Part shown: positions 34,551 to 43,332 of the stretch, piece by piece
Layout of the letters: each line of letters opens with the position of its first letter
How positions within the stretch are numbered: position 1 is the stretch's first letter
Origin: CAVVIH01 sp963748295
GTDB taxonomy: Bacteria; Acidobacteriota; Vicinamibacteria; Vicinamibacterales; 2-12-FULL-66-21
DNA: 64,000 nt
Assembly (NCBI GenBank): GCA_963748295.1
Contig: CAVVIH010000008.1
Span: 680,484-744,483, forward strand
Reading direction: 5' to 3'
The notes under the pieces: generated by a model
Seen by the model: only the letters and a program-made list of their open reading frames with translations
Told to the model about the DNA's origin: nothing
Database searches by the model: none
Made by a program: the position numbers and the translations under genes

Positions 34551-35806
34551 TTGTCGGCTGTGACTTCGGCAGCACGACGGCCAAGGCGGCGGTGCTCTCT
34601 CCGGACGGAGACCTGGCATTCAGCTGCTATGCGCTGTCGCGCGGCAACCCGATCGAAGACGCACGGGATCTGTTTGCGCAGATGCGGGCCGCGGGAATCA
34701 CGAACGTCGACGCGCTCGCGGTGACCGGCTACGGCAAGGACCTGCTCTCCGACATCGTCGGCGCCGACGTCGCCATAGTCGAAACCGTTGCGCACGCGAC
34801 CGCGGCGCTGCATTTCTATCCCGACACGGACGTCATCTGCGACGTCGGCGGCTGTGACGTCAAGATCATGATCCTTCGGCAGGGGACCGTCGCCGATTTC
34901 AGGCTGAACTCGCAATGTTCGTCGGGCAACGGTGCGTTTCTGCAGGGCGTCGCGGAGCGGTATGGCGTCGCGCTCGACGAATACGCCGACCGGGCGTTCG
35001 CCGCCCGGGCGATGCCGGGCCTCGCCATGGGATGCGGTGTGTTTCTTCAGTCCGACATCGTCAATCAGCAGCGCAAGGGCTGGTCGGCCGACGAGATCAT
35101 GGCCGCGCTCGCCGCGGTGCTGCCGGTCAACGTGTGGATCTATGCCGGCCAGCTTCAGAACATGGCCTCGGCCGGCCGCCGGTTCGTGCTCCAGGGCGGC
35201 ACGCACAGGAATCTTGCGGTCGTGAAGGCGCAGGTAGACTTCATTCGGAAGAAAGTGCCCGATGCGGAGATCGTCGTGCATCGGTACTCAGGCGAGGCTG
35301 GCGCGCTCGGCGCCGCCCTGTGCGCGCTCGAGTGGAAGCGAAAGGGCGGAGCGACCCGCTTCAGGGGCTTCGAGACCATCGGTGCGCTGACCTACACCAG
35401 CACTACGAGCGAGCAGACCGTCTGTCACTGGTGTCCCGTCAACTGCAAGCGCACGTTCATCGACGCGCTTCTGCCAGGCAGTTCGGGCCGGCCGTGGAGC
35501 AGCGTGCCGCTCGCCGACGGCTGGTCGCGCGTCATCAGCGGAAACTCCTGTCCCAAGGGACTGATCGAAGACGTTCACGAGCTGCGCGTCGTCAAGAGCA
35601 GGCTGGAGGATGTGAAACGTGCCTTTCCCAACCTTGCTGACACGGTTCGCAAAAGCGCCTTCAGGCGCCCGGAAGCTGAGGTCGAAGCTCCGCGTCGGGA
35701 TCCCGCGCATCCTCAACCTCTGGTCGACCCACCAGTTCTGGCTTGGCTTTCTCGCCGCGCTCGGCATCGAGCCAGCCTCGATCGTCTTCTCGTCCGAGAC
35801 GTCTGA
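34547..35806 (+). CDS. BadF/BcrA-type activase ATPase 2
   Basis: The recognisable part spans about 360 residues: IVGCDFGSTTAKAAVLS, ICDVGGCDVKIMILRQG, NSQCSSGNGAFLQGVAERYG, LAMGCGVFLQSDIVNQQRKGW and FVLQGGTHRNLAVVKAQVDFI. A cysteine-rich segment follows (CHWCPVNCKRTFID, then SGNSCPKGLIEDV). The tail after VRKSAFRRPE looks out of frame, because the natural continuation RVGIPRILNLWSTHQFWLGF lies in the overlapping frame. In longer homologues this ATPase and the DUF2229 module are one chain. The ATG overlaps the stop of activase 1. Confidence 0.85.
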   Translation: MIVGCDFGSTTAKAAVLSPDGDLAFSCYALSRGNPIEDARDLFAQMRAAGITNVDALAVTGYGKDLLSDIVGADVAIVETVAHATAALHFYPDTDVICDVGGCDVKIMILRQGTVADFRLNSQCSSGNGAFLQGVAERYGVALDEYADRAFAARAMPGLAMGCGVFLQSDIVNQQRKGWSADEIMAALAAVLPVNVWIYAGQLQNMASAGRRFVLQGGTHRNLAVVKAQVDFIRKKVPDAEIVVHRYSGEAGALGAALCALEWKRKGGATRFRGFETIGALTYTSTTSEQTVCHWCPVNCKRTFIDALLPGSSGRPWSSVPLADGWSRVISGNSCPKGLIEDVHELRVVKSRLEDVKRAFPNLADTVRKSAFRRPEAEVEAPRRDPAHPQPLVDPPVLAWLSRRARHRASLDRLLVRDV

Positions 35807-36797
35807 AGAACAGCATCGTGAGTTCGGCAAGGGCCGCGGTACCGTCGACTGCTGCTATCCGGTGAAGTGTGCGACGGGACATTACGGACAGTTGATGCTC
35901 GGAATGCCGAAGGGCATCGACATTCTGCTGTCGCCGATGATCTACTCGCTGCCGTCCTTCCTGCATGGCCACGTGGTGGACTCGCTCGCCTGCCCGCGCG
36001 TGATGGCGGCGCCGGAGAACATCCGGTCGGGGTTCACGAAGGAACGCGATCTCTTCGCGGACCGCGGGATCCGTTATGTCTCACCGCTGGTGGCGCTCGC
36101 CGAGCCCGCTCTTGCCGCCAGGCAGCTGCACCAGGCGCTGAAAGACGTCCTTTACGAACTGACCCTGGACGAGACTGAAGCCGCTGTCGTGGAAGGCTAT
36201 CGGACGCTCGAGCGATTCAACCAGAAGCTGCGCGACGGTGCGCGCGGCATCCTGACGGGTTGCGCGCTGGAAAACCGGCCGTGCATTCTCGTCCTCGCGA
36301 GGCCTTATCACATGGACCCGGGGATCGGCCACGAGATCGACGTCGATCTGCAGTCGTGCGGGTATCCGGTGCTCTGGTCGCAGTACTTGCCGATCGATCG
36401 CGACTGGCTGGACTGGCTGTTCGCCGCGGATCTCGATGCGCGCACCATCAGGTCGGCCTTCGACATCGGCGACGTGTGGCCGTCCTCCTACAGTGCGAAC
36501 ACCAACGAGCTGCTGTGGGCGGCGAAGGTCGCCGCGCGCGTGCCGTGGATCACCTGCGTCATCCGGCTGGCCAGCTACGAGTGCGGCATGGATCAGCCGA
36601 CGTACACGCCGGTTCAGCGCATCGTCGAATCGTCCGGCACTCTGTTCTTTGCGTTTCAGGACCTCGACGCCACGAAGCCGTCGGGCGGCGTCAGGATTCG
36701 GGTTGAGACGATCGCGCACTACCTCGCTCAACATTCTCCTTCCATCATCGAACGAAAGAGCGCGGCCGCTGCGGCAGCCTGCCCGCTCCTGCGGTAG
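35619..36797 (+). CDS. DUF2229 / HGD-like module (probably one chain with activase 2)
   Basis: 392 residues from a possible GTG, but the true protein probably begins as a continuation of activase 2 after a frameshift near 35680. Key segments: RVGIPRILNLWSTHQFWLGFLAALGIEPASIVFSSETSEEQ, GRGTVDCCYPVKCATGHYGQL with three cysteines, LACPRVMAAPENI, ILVLARPYHMDPGIGHEIDVDLQSCGYPV and ITCVIRLASYECGMD. This is the DUF2229 family fused to activases in many bacteria. It likely binds an Fe-S cluster and works with the upstream HGD-D-like protein. The stop lies 20 bases before the Nudix start. Confidence 0.8.
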   Translation: MPFPTLLTRFAKAPSGARKLRSKLRVGIPRILNLWSTHQFWLGFLAALGIEPASIVFSSETSEEQHREFGKGRGTVDCCYPVKCATGHYGQLMLGMPKGIDILLSPMIYSLPSFLHGHVVDSLACPRVMAAPENIRSGFTKERDLFADRGIRYVSPLVALAEPALAARQLHQALKDVLYELTLDETEAAVVEGYRTLERFNQKLRDGARGILTGCALENRPCILVLARPYHMDPGIGHEIDVDLQSCGYPVLWSQYLPIDRDWLDWLFAADLDARTIRSAFDIGDVWPSSYSANTNELLWAAKVAARVPWITCVIRLASYECGMDQPTYTPVQRIVESSGTLFFAFQDLDATKPSGGVRIRVETIAHYLAQHSPSIIERKSAAAAAACPLLR

Positions 36798-36816
36798 TAT
36801 CACTCGAGGAGAATGG

Positions 36817-37296
36817 ATGGCGGGGGCACTACGGCAGGCAGCCGTAATTCCGTACCGGATTCGCAAGAACCGCATCGAGGTCGCGCTGGTCACGACGTTG
36901 AGCGGCAAGCGCTGGATTGTGCCGAAGGGATCGATCGACGAAGGTGAACGGCCCCGCGACGCGGCTTCCCGCGAGGCCGAGGAAGAAGCCGGCCTGATCG
37001 GCGTCGTCACACGCAAGCCGCTCGGCCGCTACAAATACGAGAACGGCGACGTCACCTGCCGCGTCGACGTCTACGCGATGCGCGTGACCACCGCGCTCGA
37101 CCACTGGCTCGAAGACAAGCTCCGCCGGCGCCGGTGGGTCAGGCTCGACGATGCCGGGGAGCGTCTGCGCGACGAAATGCTGCCTCTCCTTCACGGGCTC
37201 GAGCGCGTCGTCAAACGCCGCGCCCGGGCGCTGCGGTCCGCAAGGAATCATCGTTTGTCGGCGACACCCGCGAAAGTCAGGAAGTCCGTCATCTGA
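36817..37296 (+). CDS. Nudix hydrolase
   Basis: 159 residues from ATG 36817 with GAGGAG upstream. The Nudix box is complete: GSIDEGERPRDAASREAEEEAGLIG (G-x5-E-x7-REAEEEAGL). The strand pattern before it (AAVIPYRIRKNRIEVALVTTLSGKRWIVPKG) and the late RWVRLDDAGERL resemble the diadenosine/diphosphoinositol polyphosphate phosphohydrolase group. It hydrolyses a nucleoside-diphosphate-linked compound; substrate unknown. Follows the activase operon in the same direction. Confidence 0.93.
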   Translation: MAGALRQAAVIPYRIRKNRIEVALVTTLSGKRWIVPKGSIDEGERPRDAASREAEEEAGLIGVVTRKPLGRYKYENGDVTCRVDVYAMRVTTALDHWLEDKLRRRRWVRLDDAGERLRDEMLPLLHGLERVVKRRARALRSARNHRLSATPAKVRKSVI

Positions 37297-37324
37297 AACC
37301 GGCCGGGTACAGCATCTCAACATC

Positions 37325-37750
37325 ATGAGTCAGCAAAACCAGCATCAATCGATACCGATAGCCGTCATCAACAGCAGCGAGGACACCGTCGACATGCTGC
37401 GGACCTGCCTGCAGCAGGAGGGATTCACGTCGGTGGTGACCACTCATGTCACCGACATCAAGCGCGGGCGGGAGGACTTCATAGGATTCCTGGCGACGCA
37501 CGATCCGCAGGTGCTGGTCTACGATGTCTCGATTCCGTATGAGGAGAACTGGAATTTCCTGCGGCTCCTGATGACCAGCGACGAAATGGACGGCCGCCGC
37601 GTCGTGATCACGACGACCAACAAGAAGGTGCTCGAGAGCTTCGTCGGCAAGACCGACGCGATCGAGATTCACGGGAAGCCCTACGATCTGCAGGCGATCG
37701 TCGAGTCGGTGCAGGCGGCGGCCGCGGCCGTCGCGACGCGCGGAAAGTAG
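37325..37750 (+). CDS. Receiver-domain-like single-domain protein
   Basis: 141 residues. A CheY-like pattern can be followed: IPIAVINSSEDTVDMLRTCLQQEGF (acidic position in SED), DPQVLVYDVSIPYEENWNF (Asp of VYD as possible phospho-acceptor), RRVVITTTNKK (Thr) and IEIHGKPYDLQAIVESV (Lys-Pro). There is no output domain. It may act as a phosphate sink or through protein contacts. The acidic pocket is incomplete, so phosphorylation is not certain. The short gap to the Nudix gene suggests co-transcription. Confidence 0.75.
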   Translation: MSQQNQHQSIPIAVINSSEDTVDMLRTCLQQEGFTSVVTTHVTDIKRGREDFIGFLATHDPQVLVYDVSIPYEENWNFLRLLMTSDEMDGRRVVITTTNKKVLESFVGKTDAIEIHGKPYDLQAIVESVQAAAAAVATRGK

Positions 37751-37798
37751 CCGACGGCTGCGTCAAGCCTACCCCGAGCCCATTCAGCTCGGCTCGCT

Positions 37799-38806
37799 TC
37801 ATCGGCGCCGTGCCAGCCACGCTTGGAATCTGGCCTCGAACGCCTGGTCATCCTCCAGCGCCCTGCCGACGACCGAGGCGACTGCCGGATCGATCCGGTC
37901 GTGAGCCCGCGGCGCTTTCGACAGATCCTGCCCGCCAATCGCGCGCAGGATGAGATCGCTCATACCTTCAATCCACCACGCTTCGACCGCGCGGCCGTAG
38001 GCGGCGCTGGCATGCGCCGGAGATGACAGATATCCCTGCCATCCTGGTGTCTTGGCAACCGTCTGGAGCTCCTCGGGCGTTCGACCGGCCTGCGGCGGCA
38101 GTTTCTTGTAACTGCCGGCCACGAGATCGGGACGAAGCGAGAGGATGCCCGACGTCTCGCTCACGCCCGCATGGACATCGAGGCCGAACGAAGCGATCTG
38201 TTCCGGCGAAAAGTACTTCGCGGCCACCGCTCTGCCTTTTGCCTGAATCGCCTCGTCGGCGCGAAAGAGGCCGCTCACGTGCAGCATCGTCACGCCGAAG
38301 CTCTCGCTGACGAAGTCGCAGGCCTCGTTCACCGCGACGCCGTTGGGCGGCCCTCCGTGGCCGGTCAGCACGAAGACCCACTTGAACCGGTTGAGCGCGA
38401 CTTGTGCGCCGACCTCGGCGACGATCGATCGGAGCGTCGACTGGCGGATTCCATAGGTCCCCGGATGCACCAGGAGGCCGCCGATCAGGTTCGCACCGGC
38501 TGTCCCGTACTCGATCGGCGGCATCATCACCACGTTCCATCGCGGGAGCGCCCGGGCGACACGACGTACGACCGCGTCCGCCTCGAAGCCGACGCCGAAG
38601 CTATCCGCGCCAATCGGCAGGTGCGGTCCGTGCTCTTCCAGCATCCCCATCGGAAGGATGAACATCGTCCGGTCCCGATCGAGGGCGTCGACTTGCGGCC
38701 ACCTCAACTCCTCGAGCTTGTGGATGCGTGAGTTCGGCTGCTGCCCGTGTAGCGCGGCGACACCGATCGCGCAAACAGCGATCAGGACCGTGAGCGCTCG
38801 CTTCAT
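37799..38806 (-). CDS. Secreted creatininase-family amidohydrolase
   Basis: 335 residues from ATG 38806 with AAGGAG upstream. Signal peptide MKRALTVLIAVCAIGVAALHGQ. The creatininase metal sites are ILPMGMLEEHGPHLPIGADSF (Glu, His, Asp), VFVLTGHGGPPNGVAVNEA (His) and DVHAGVSETSGILSLRPDL (Glu). The family opens small cyclic or linear amides (creatinine, FAPy and mycofactocin peptides). The export signal and position opposite an exported amidase suggest scavenging of amide nitrogen. Substrate not known. Confidence 0.9.
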   Translation of the reverse strand: MKRALTVLIAVCAIGVAALHGQQPNSRIHKLEELRWPQVDALDRDRTMFILPMGMLEEHGPHLPIGADSFGVGFEADAVVRRVARALPRWNVVMMPPIEYGTAGANLIGGLLVHPGTYGIRQSTLRSIVAEVGAQVALNRFKWVFVLTGHGGPPNGVAVNEACDFVSESFGVTMLHVSGLFRADEAIQAKGRAVAAKYFSPEQIASFGLDVHAGVSETSGILSLRPDLVAGSYKKLPPQAGRTPEELQTVAKTPGWQGYLSSPAHASAAYGRAVEAWWIEGMSDLILRAIGGQDLSKAPRAHDRIDPAVASVVGRALEDDQAFEARFQAWLARRR

Positions 38807-38872
38807 GACGTGCTCCTTCCGTGAGAAAGGTTCGGCGCCTTGGATCCGGAGACGAGTATCGCGTAGATTTGT

Positions 38873-40430
38873 GTGAAAAACCCGAGCGAAAGAGGTGTTG
38901 TCGTGAGTGCACGCATCAGCCGCAGGTGTTTCAACAGCACGATGGCCGCCGGGGCAGCTTACACCGCGCTGAACCCATTCAGCCCTGCTGCCGCCTCGCG
39001 ACTTGCCTCGCCGCAGACGGCGCAACAAGAGCTCTGTAACATGAGCGCCGTCGAGCTCGCGACACGCCTGGCCCGCAAGCAGGTGTCGGCGCGCGAGGTC
39101 ATGCGCGCGCACCTCGGCCAGATCGAACGCATCAACCCGAAGGTCAACGCCATCGTCACCCTGGTGGCGGAACAGGCCCTGGCAGCCGCCGCCACAGCCG
39201 ACGAAGCGATCGCGCGCGGCGGCCCTGTCGGCGTGTTGCACGGCCTGCCGGTCGCGCACAAGGATCTCGTCGACACGGCGGGCATCCGGACGACGCTCGG
39301 GTCGCCGTTCTACCGCGACAGCGTTCCAACCCGCGACGCGCTGATCGTGACCAGGATGCGCGCGGCCGGCGCGATCACCGTCGGCAAGACGAACACACCG
39401 GAGTTCGGCGCCGGTTCGCAGACGTTCAACACCGTATTCGGCGCGACCCGGAATCCCTACGATCTGACGAAAACGTGCGGCGGCAGCAGCGGCGGGGCGG
39501 CGGTCGCGGTGGCGGCTCGCATGCTGCCGATTGCCGACGGCAGCGACACCGGCGGATCGCTTCGCAATCCTCCCGCGTTCTGCAACGTCGTCGGGCTGCG
39601 GCCGTCGCCGGGCCGGGTGGTCAGCGAATCGACGTCATGGTCGCCGCTCTCGGTGAGTGGGCCGATCGCGCGAACCGTCGCCGATGTGGCGCTGTTTCTC
39701 AGCGCCATTGCCGGACCCGATCGCCGGAGTCCCCTCTCGATTGACGACGATCCGGCGCAGTTCCGGGCGCCGCTTGGGAAAGATTTCAAGGGCGTTCGCG
39801 TTGCCTGGTGGCGCGGTCTCGGCGGGATTCCGTTCGAGCCCGAGATCCGCCGGGTTGTCGAGTCGAACCGCAAGATCTTCGAGGATCTGGGATGCGTCGT
39901 CGAAGAAGCGGAGCCGGACTTTGCCGGGATCGACGAAGCCTTTCCGCTTCTGCGCTACGTCGCGAATCATTCGCGGTATGCGCCTCTCATCCGCCAGCGG
40001 CCGGACTGGGTGAAGGACACGATCAAGTTCGAGGTCGAGCAGGCGGAGCGAGCAACCGGCCCCCAGATCAGCCAGGCTCTCACGCGGCAGGCCAGGATGT
40101 TCGATCAGAGCCGCCAGTTCTTCGAGCGATACGCGTACTTCATCCTGCCGGTGACACAAGTCGAACCGTTCGACGTGAACACACCGTATCCGACACGAGA
40201 TCGCCGGCACGAAGATGAACACCTACATCGACTGGATGCGGTCGTGCTGGTACGTGACGATGATGTCGAACCCGGCGATATCAGTGCCAGCGGGATTCTC
40301 CGGCACCGGCCTGCCGGTCGGCTTGCAGATCGTGGGGCGCCACCGGGATGAGCTGAGCGTCCTGCAGCTTGCTCACGCGTTCGAGCAGGCCACGGGTCAC
40401 GGAAAGCGGCGGCCATCGCTGCTCGATTAA
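38873..40430 (+). CDS. Exported amidase (amidase signature family), C-terminus frameshifted
   Basis: About 518 residues joined. The N-terminus has SARISRRCFNSTMAAGAAYTALNPF, a possible twin-arginine-like signal. The Ser-cisSer-Lys triad is in VAHKDLVDTAGI (Lys), CGGSSGGAAVAVAARM (cis-Ser) and DGSDTGGSLRNPPAFCNVVGLRPSPG (Ser nucleophile). Near 40195 the frame is lost after VNTPYPT; the proper end, EIAGTKMNTYIDWMRSCWYV to RRPSLLD, lies in another frame and ends at 40430. It hydrolyses carboxylic amides, probably in the periplasm. Divergent from the creatininase gene with 66 bases between, so control may be shared. Confidence 0.9.
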
Positions 40431-40461
40431 CCGTCACTTTTCGCGCCGGCCGCCGATACGT

Positions 40462-40491
40462 TTGACATGTGACCGTATGGTCACATATAAT
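40462..40491 (+). promoter_or_regulatory. Promoter and operator of the ArsR gene
   Basis: TTGACA (40462-40467), 18-base spacer, TATAAT (40486-40491). The spacer is filled by ATGTGACCGTATGGTCACAT (40467-40486), a perfect 8-bp inverted repeat overlapping the ends of both boxes. It fits an ArsR-dimer operator blocking RNA polymerase. The GTG start is 8 bases after the -10. Confidence 0.85.
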
Positions 40492-40498
40492 CGACTGC

Positions 40499-40843
40499 GT
40501 GTTCGACGACGATCCCGTGTTCAAGGCGCTCGCCGATCCGACACGCCGGTTCCTGCTCGATCTGCTGTTCAAGCGCGACGGCCGCACGCTGACGGAGCTC
40601 GAGTCGGAGCTGGCGATGACACGGTTCGGCGTCATGAAACACCTGCGCGTGCTCGAACGGGCCGGCGTCGTCGTCACCCGCAGAGCGGGCAGAGAGAAAC
40701 TGCACTTCCTGAACCCGGTGCCAATCCGGATGATCCACGACCGCTGGATCGACAAGTACACCGAGCGTCGCGTGTCGGCGCTGTTGGAGCTCAAGAACGA
40801 GCTGGAGACAAAGGCATGGCGACAGAGACAAAAACCGGCATAG
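40499..40843 (+). CDS. ArsR-family transcriptional repressor
   Basis: 114 residues from GTG 40499. The winged-helix pattern is DDPVFKALADPTRRFLLDLLFKRDGRTLTELESELAMTRFGVMKHLRVLERAGVVVTRRAGREKLHFLNPVPI. There are no metal-binding CxC or ELCVCDL motifs, so it belongs to the non-metal ArsR group (SdpR/YdfF-like) that is usually paired with an SRPBCC protein, as here. The downstream gene starts 28 bases before its stop. Its own promoter holds a perfect palindrome, strong evidence of autorepression. The transcript is likely leaderless. Confidence 0.93.
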   Translation: MFDDDPVFKALADPTRRFLLDLLFKRDGRTLTELESELAMTRFGVMKHLRVLERAGVVVTRRAGREKLHFLNPVPIRMIHDRWIDKYTERRVSALLELKNELETKAWRQRQKPA

Positions 40844-41313
40844 CGACGACGCAGGTTTACGAGGTGTATATCAAGGCCTCGCCGCAGGCGATCTGGGATG
40901 CCATCACGTCACCGGAATGGACGGTCAAGTATGGCTATCAGGGCGCGGTGGACATCGAGCTGCGCCCAGGCGGCGGATACCGGGCACATTCAACCCCTCC
41001 AATGCAGGCGATGGGAGTGCCCGACGTCGTGATCGACGGCACGGTGGAGGAGGCCGATCCGCCGAAGAAGCTGGTGCACACCTATCGGTTCCTGTTCAGC
41101 GATGCGATGAAGGCCGAGGGGTTCACCCGCGTGACCTGGGAAATCGAGAAAGTGTCGGCCGGATTCTCGAGACTGACGGTGATTCACGAGCTCGAGGGCG
41201 CGCCGATCATGGCCAGCATGGTTGCCAGCAAGTTCTCGGAGATGGGCACGGGCGGCTGGTCGTGGATTCTCAGCGACCTGAAGTCGCTGCTCGAGACAGG
41301 CAGTTCGATGTAG
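40816..41313 (+). CDS. SRPBCC (AHSA1-type START-fold) protein
   Basis: 165 residues. The fold pattern is VYEVYIKASPQAIWDAITSPEWTVKYGYQG, IELRPGGGYRAHS, VVIDGTVEEADPPKKLVHTYRFLF and a final amphipathic helix WSWILSDLKSLLETG. AHSA1-type SRPBCC proteins bind hydrophobic ligands and are regularly co-encoded with ArsR repressors. It overlaps the ArsR gene by 28 bases and is followed 10 bases later by an amidase gene, so the three form one operon under the palindrome-controlled promoter. Confidence 0.9.
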   Translation: MATETKTGIATTQVYEVYIKASPQAIWDAITSPEWTVKYGYQGAVDIELRPGGGYRAHSTPPMQAMGVPDVVIDGTVEEADPPKKLVHTYRFLFSDAMKAEGFTRVTWEIEKVSAGFSRLTVIHELEGAPIMASMVASKFSEMGTGGWSWILSDLKSLLETGSSM

Positions 41314-41323
41314 CCTGAGTTCC

Positions 41324-42697
41324 GTGCAAACCGCCACGCTGACGGCACAGACCGCAGCGGCGCTGGCCGCGCTCGTTCAATCGGGCCAGGTCAGCGCCGT
41401 CGACGTCGTGTCCGCACACCTGGAGCGGATCGATGCCGTCGATTCGTCCGTTGGCGCGTTCCAGATCGTTCGCCGCGACCGTGCGATCGCGGAAGCCGCG
41501 GCGCTGATGAATCGTCCCGATCGCCATCTGCTTCCGCTCGCCGGCGTGCCAGTCGCGATCAAGGACAACGTACCTGTCGAAGGCGAGCCGATGCGCATCG
41601 GCTCGCTTGCAACGCCGGAGCGTCCCAGCGCCGCGGATCACGAGACGGTGAAGCGCTTGCGCGACGCCGGCGCGATCGTCGTCGGCCTCACGCGCGTGCC
41701 GGAGCTCTGCGTGTGGGGCACGACCGACAGCGCGTTTGGGGTGACGCGCAATCCGTGGAACCCGCGTCGCACGGCCGGCGGTTCCTCAGGAGGCAGCGCG
41801 GCGGCCGTTGCCGCCGGAATGGCGCCGATCGCGCTCGGTGCCGATGGCATGGGCTCCATCCGGATTCCGGCCGCATCCTGCGGGGTCTTCGGCCTGAAAC
41901 CCGGGCCGGGCGTCGTCCCCTCCGGACTCGGGGTGTCTTCGTGGAACGGCATGGCAGAGAACGGTCCGCTCGCGACGACCGTCGATGATGGCGCGCTGAT
42001 GCTGTCCGTGCTGGCGGCCCGGCCGGATCTCGCACGGCCGCAAGTTCCAGGCGCCCTGCGGATCGCGGTTTCGACCCAGCCGCCGGTTTCCGGCACTCGA
42101 CTCGATCGCGAACTGGCAGAGGCCGTTCGTTCGACCGCCCAGAAGCTCGCCGATGCCGGACATAGAGTCGAGCACGCCGATCCACCCAGGCCGCCGCTGC
42201 GAATAGTCAGCGGCATTTTTGCGCACTGGTTCGGCGGCGCCGCCGAGGAAGCCGCGGCGCTCGACATCCACCGTCTGGAAGGGCGCACGCGAACGCACGT
42301 CAGGATCGGCGCATTCGCCGAGCGGCGCGGGCTGGTGCGTCCGGCCGATCGCGAAGCGTGGCGGCAAATGAACGACGCGTTCTTCGATCGCTTCGACCTG
42401 CTCGTGACACCGGTGATTGCCTCCAGCCCGATTGAGGCCGACGGCTGGAGCCGGCGCGGCTGGCTCGCGAACGTTTACGCCAACGTGCGGTTCGCCCCGT
42501 TCACGGGCGGGTGGAACTTCGCGGGCTATCCCGCGGCCAGCGTTCCGGCGGGACGCCACTCGAACGGCCTGCCGCTTTCCGTGCAGATCGTCGGCTCGCG
42601 AGGCCGCGAGGGCCTCATCCTGTCACTGGCGCGTCAACTCGAGATGCTGCAACCCTGGCCGCGTCACGGCCTGTCCCACCACTTCGACAACGCCTGA
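41324..42697 (+). CDS. Amidase (amidase signature family)
   Basis: 457 residues from GTG. The triad: VPVAIKDNVPVEGE (Lys), TAGGSSGGSAAAVAAGM (cis-Ser), LGADGMGSIRIPAASCGVFGLKPGPG (Ser). The second half has FDLLVTPVIASSPIEADGW and the C-terminal GLPLSVQIVGSRGREGLILSLARQLE. No signal peptide, so it is cytoplasmic. As the third gene of the ArsR/SRPBCC operon it may act on the compound sensed by the repressor. The 3' end overlaps the converging phosphatase gene by 34 bases. Confidence 0.92.
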   Translation: MQTATLTAQTAAALAALVQSGQVSAVDVVSAHLERIDAVDSSVGAFQIVRRDRAIAEAAALMNRPDRHLLPLAGVPVAIKDNVPVEGEPMRIGSLATPERPSAADHETVKRLRDAGAIVVGLTRVPELCVWGTTDSAFGVTRNPWNPRRTAGGSSGGSAAAVAAGMAPIALGADGMGSIRIPAASCGVFGLKPGPGVVPSGLGVSSWNGMAENGPLATTVDDGALMLSVLAARPDLARPQVPGALRIAVSTQPPVSGTRLDRELAEAVRSTAQKLADAGHRVEHADPPRPPLRIVSGIFAHWFGGAAEEAAALDIHRLEGRTRTHVRIGAFAERRGLVRPADREAWRQMNDAFFDRFDLLVTPVIASSPIEADGWSRRGWLANVYANVRFAPFTGGWNFAGYPAASVPAGRHSNGLPLSVQIVGSRGREGLILSLARQLEMLQPWPRHGLSHHFDNA

Positions 42698-43332
42698 TCC
42701 GCGATGCGGGGCCGGTCCGCGTAATGCGACGTGTCGTTGAACAGCATCAGGCGCGCCCGCACCGGATCGCGGAAGTCGATGACGTTCAGGCACGCGGGAG
42801 ACTGGTCGAGGCGATCGCGGTAGCCGCGCGGATCGAAGCCGAGCAGGCTGCTCAACACCAGCCGCAGCGTGGCCTTGTGTGAAACGACCAGTACGCGCCC
42901 GCCCACGTGCGCAGCGACGATGTCGCGGATGACCGGCAGCGCGCGCGCGAGGACGGCCACTCCCGACTCGCCGCCTGATGGTGCGAACGTAAACGGATCG
43001 GCTTCCCACGCCGCGTACTCGTCGCCAAACTGCCGCTCGACGTCTTCGCGCTTCATCCCTTCCCAGCGGCCGTGGCCGATTTCCCGCAGGCCGTCGCGCG
43101 TGATCGGCTCGAGGTCGCAGTGGTTCGCGACGATGCGCGCGGTTTCGAGTGCGCGCGAGAGCGGACTGCAATACGCCGCCGTGATGTTCTGCCTCGAGAG
43201 CCGCTCGCCGAGCTGCGCCGCCTGCCATCGCCCTTCTTCTGACAGCTCTGCGCCGCTCGAGCCGGAGAAACGGTCCTCCTGCGTCGCCGTTGTCGCGCCG
43301 TGCCGTACCAGCAAGAGGCGAGTGACCGTCAT
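42664..43332 (-). CDS. Histidine phosphatase (phosphoglycerate-mutase-like)
   Basis: 222 residues from ATG 43332, overlapping the Fpg stop (ATGA). Markers: RLLLVRHGATTATQEDRFSGSSGAELSEEGRWQA (RHG catalytic His), SPLSRALETARI (second Arg), LREIGHGRWEGM (Glu) and GRVLVVSHKATLRLVLSSLLG (second His). The pattern resembles CobC/phosphoglycerate-mutase-like phosphatases. It removes phosphate from a small molecule; substrate unknown. The upstream longer frame is inside Fpg and not coding. Confidence 0.92.
   Translation of the reverse strand: MTVTRLLLVRHGATTATQEDRFSGSSGAELSEEGRWQAAQLGERLSRQNITAAYCSPLSRALETARIVANHCDLEPITRDGLREIGHGRWEGMKREDVERQFGDEYAAWEADPFTFAPSGGESGVAVLARALPVIRDIVAAHVGGRVLVVSHKATLRLVLSSLLGFDPRGYRDRLDQSPACLNVIDFRDPVRARLMLFNDTSHYADRPRIADQALSKWWDRP

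Noticed and set aside
34547..36797. Badly chosen GTG start at 35619 as proof of a separate DUF2229 gene
   Set aside because: The GTG lacks a ribosome-binding site and sequence logic continues from activase 2 into this frame; a frameshift is more likely, so the two entries are flagged as probably one protein.
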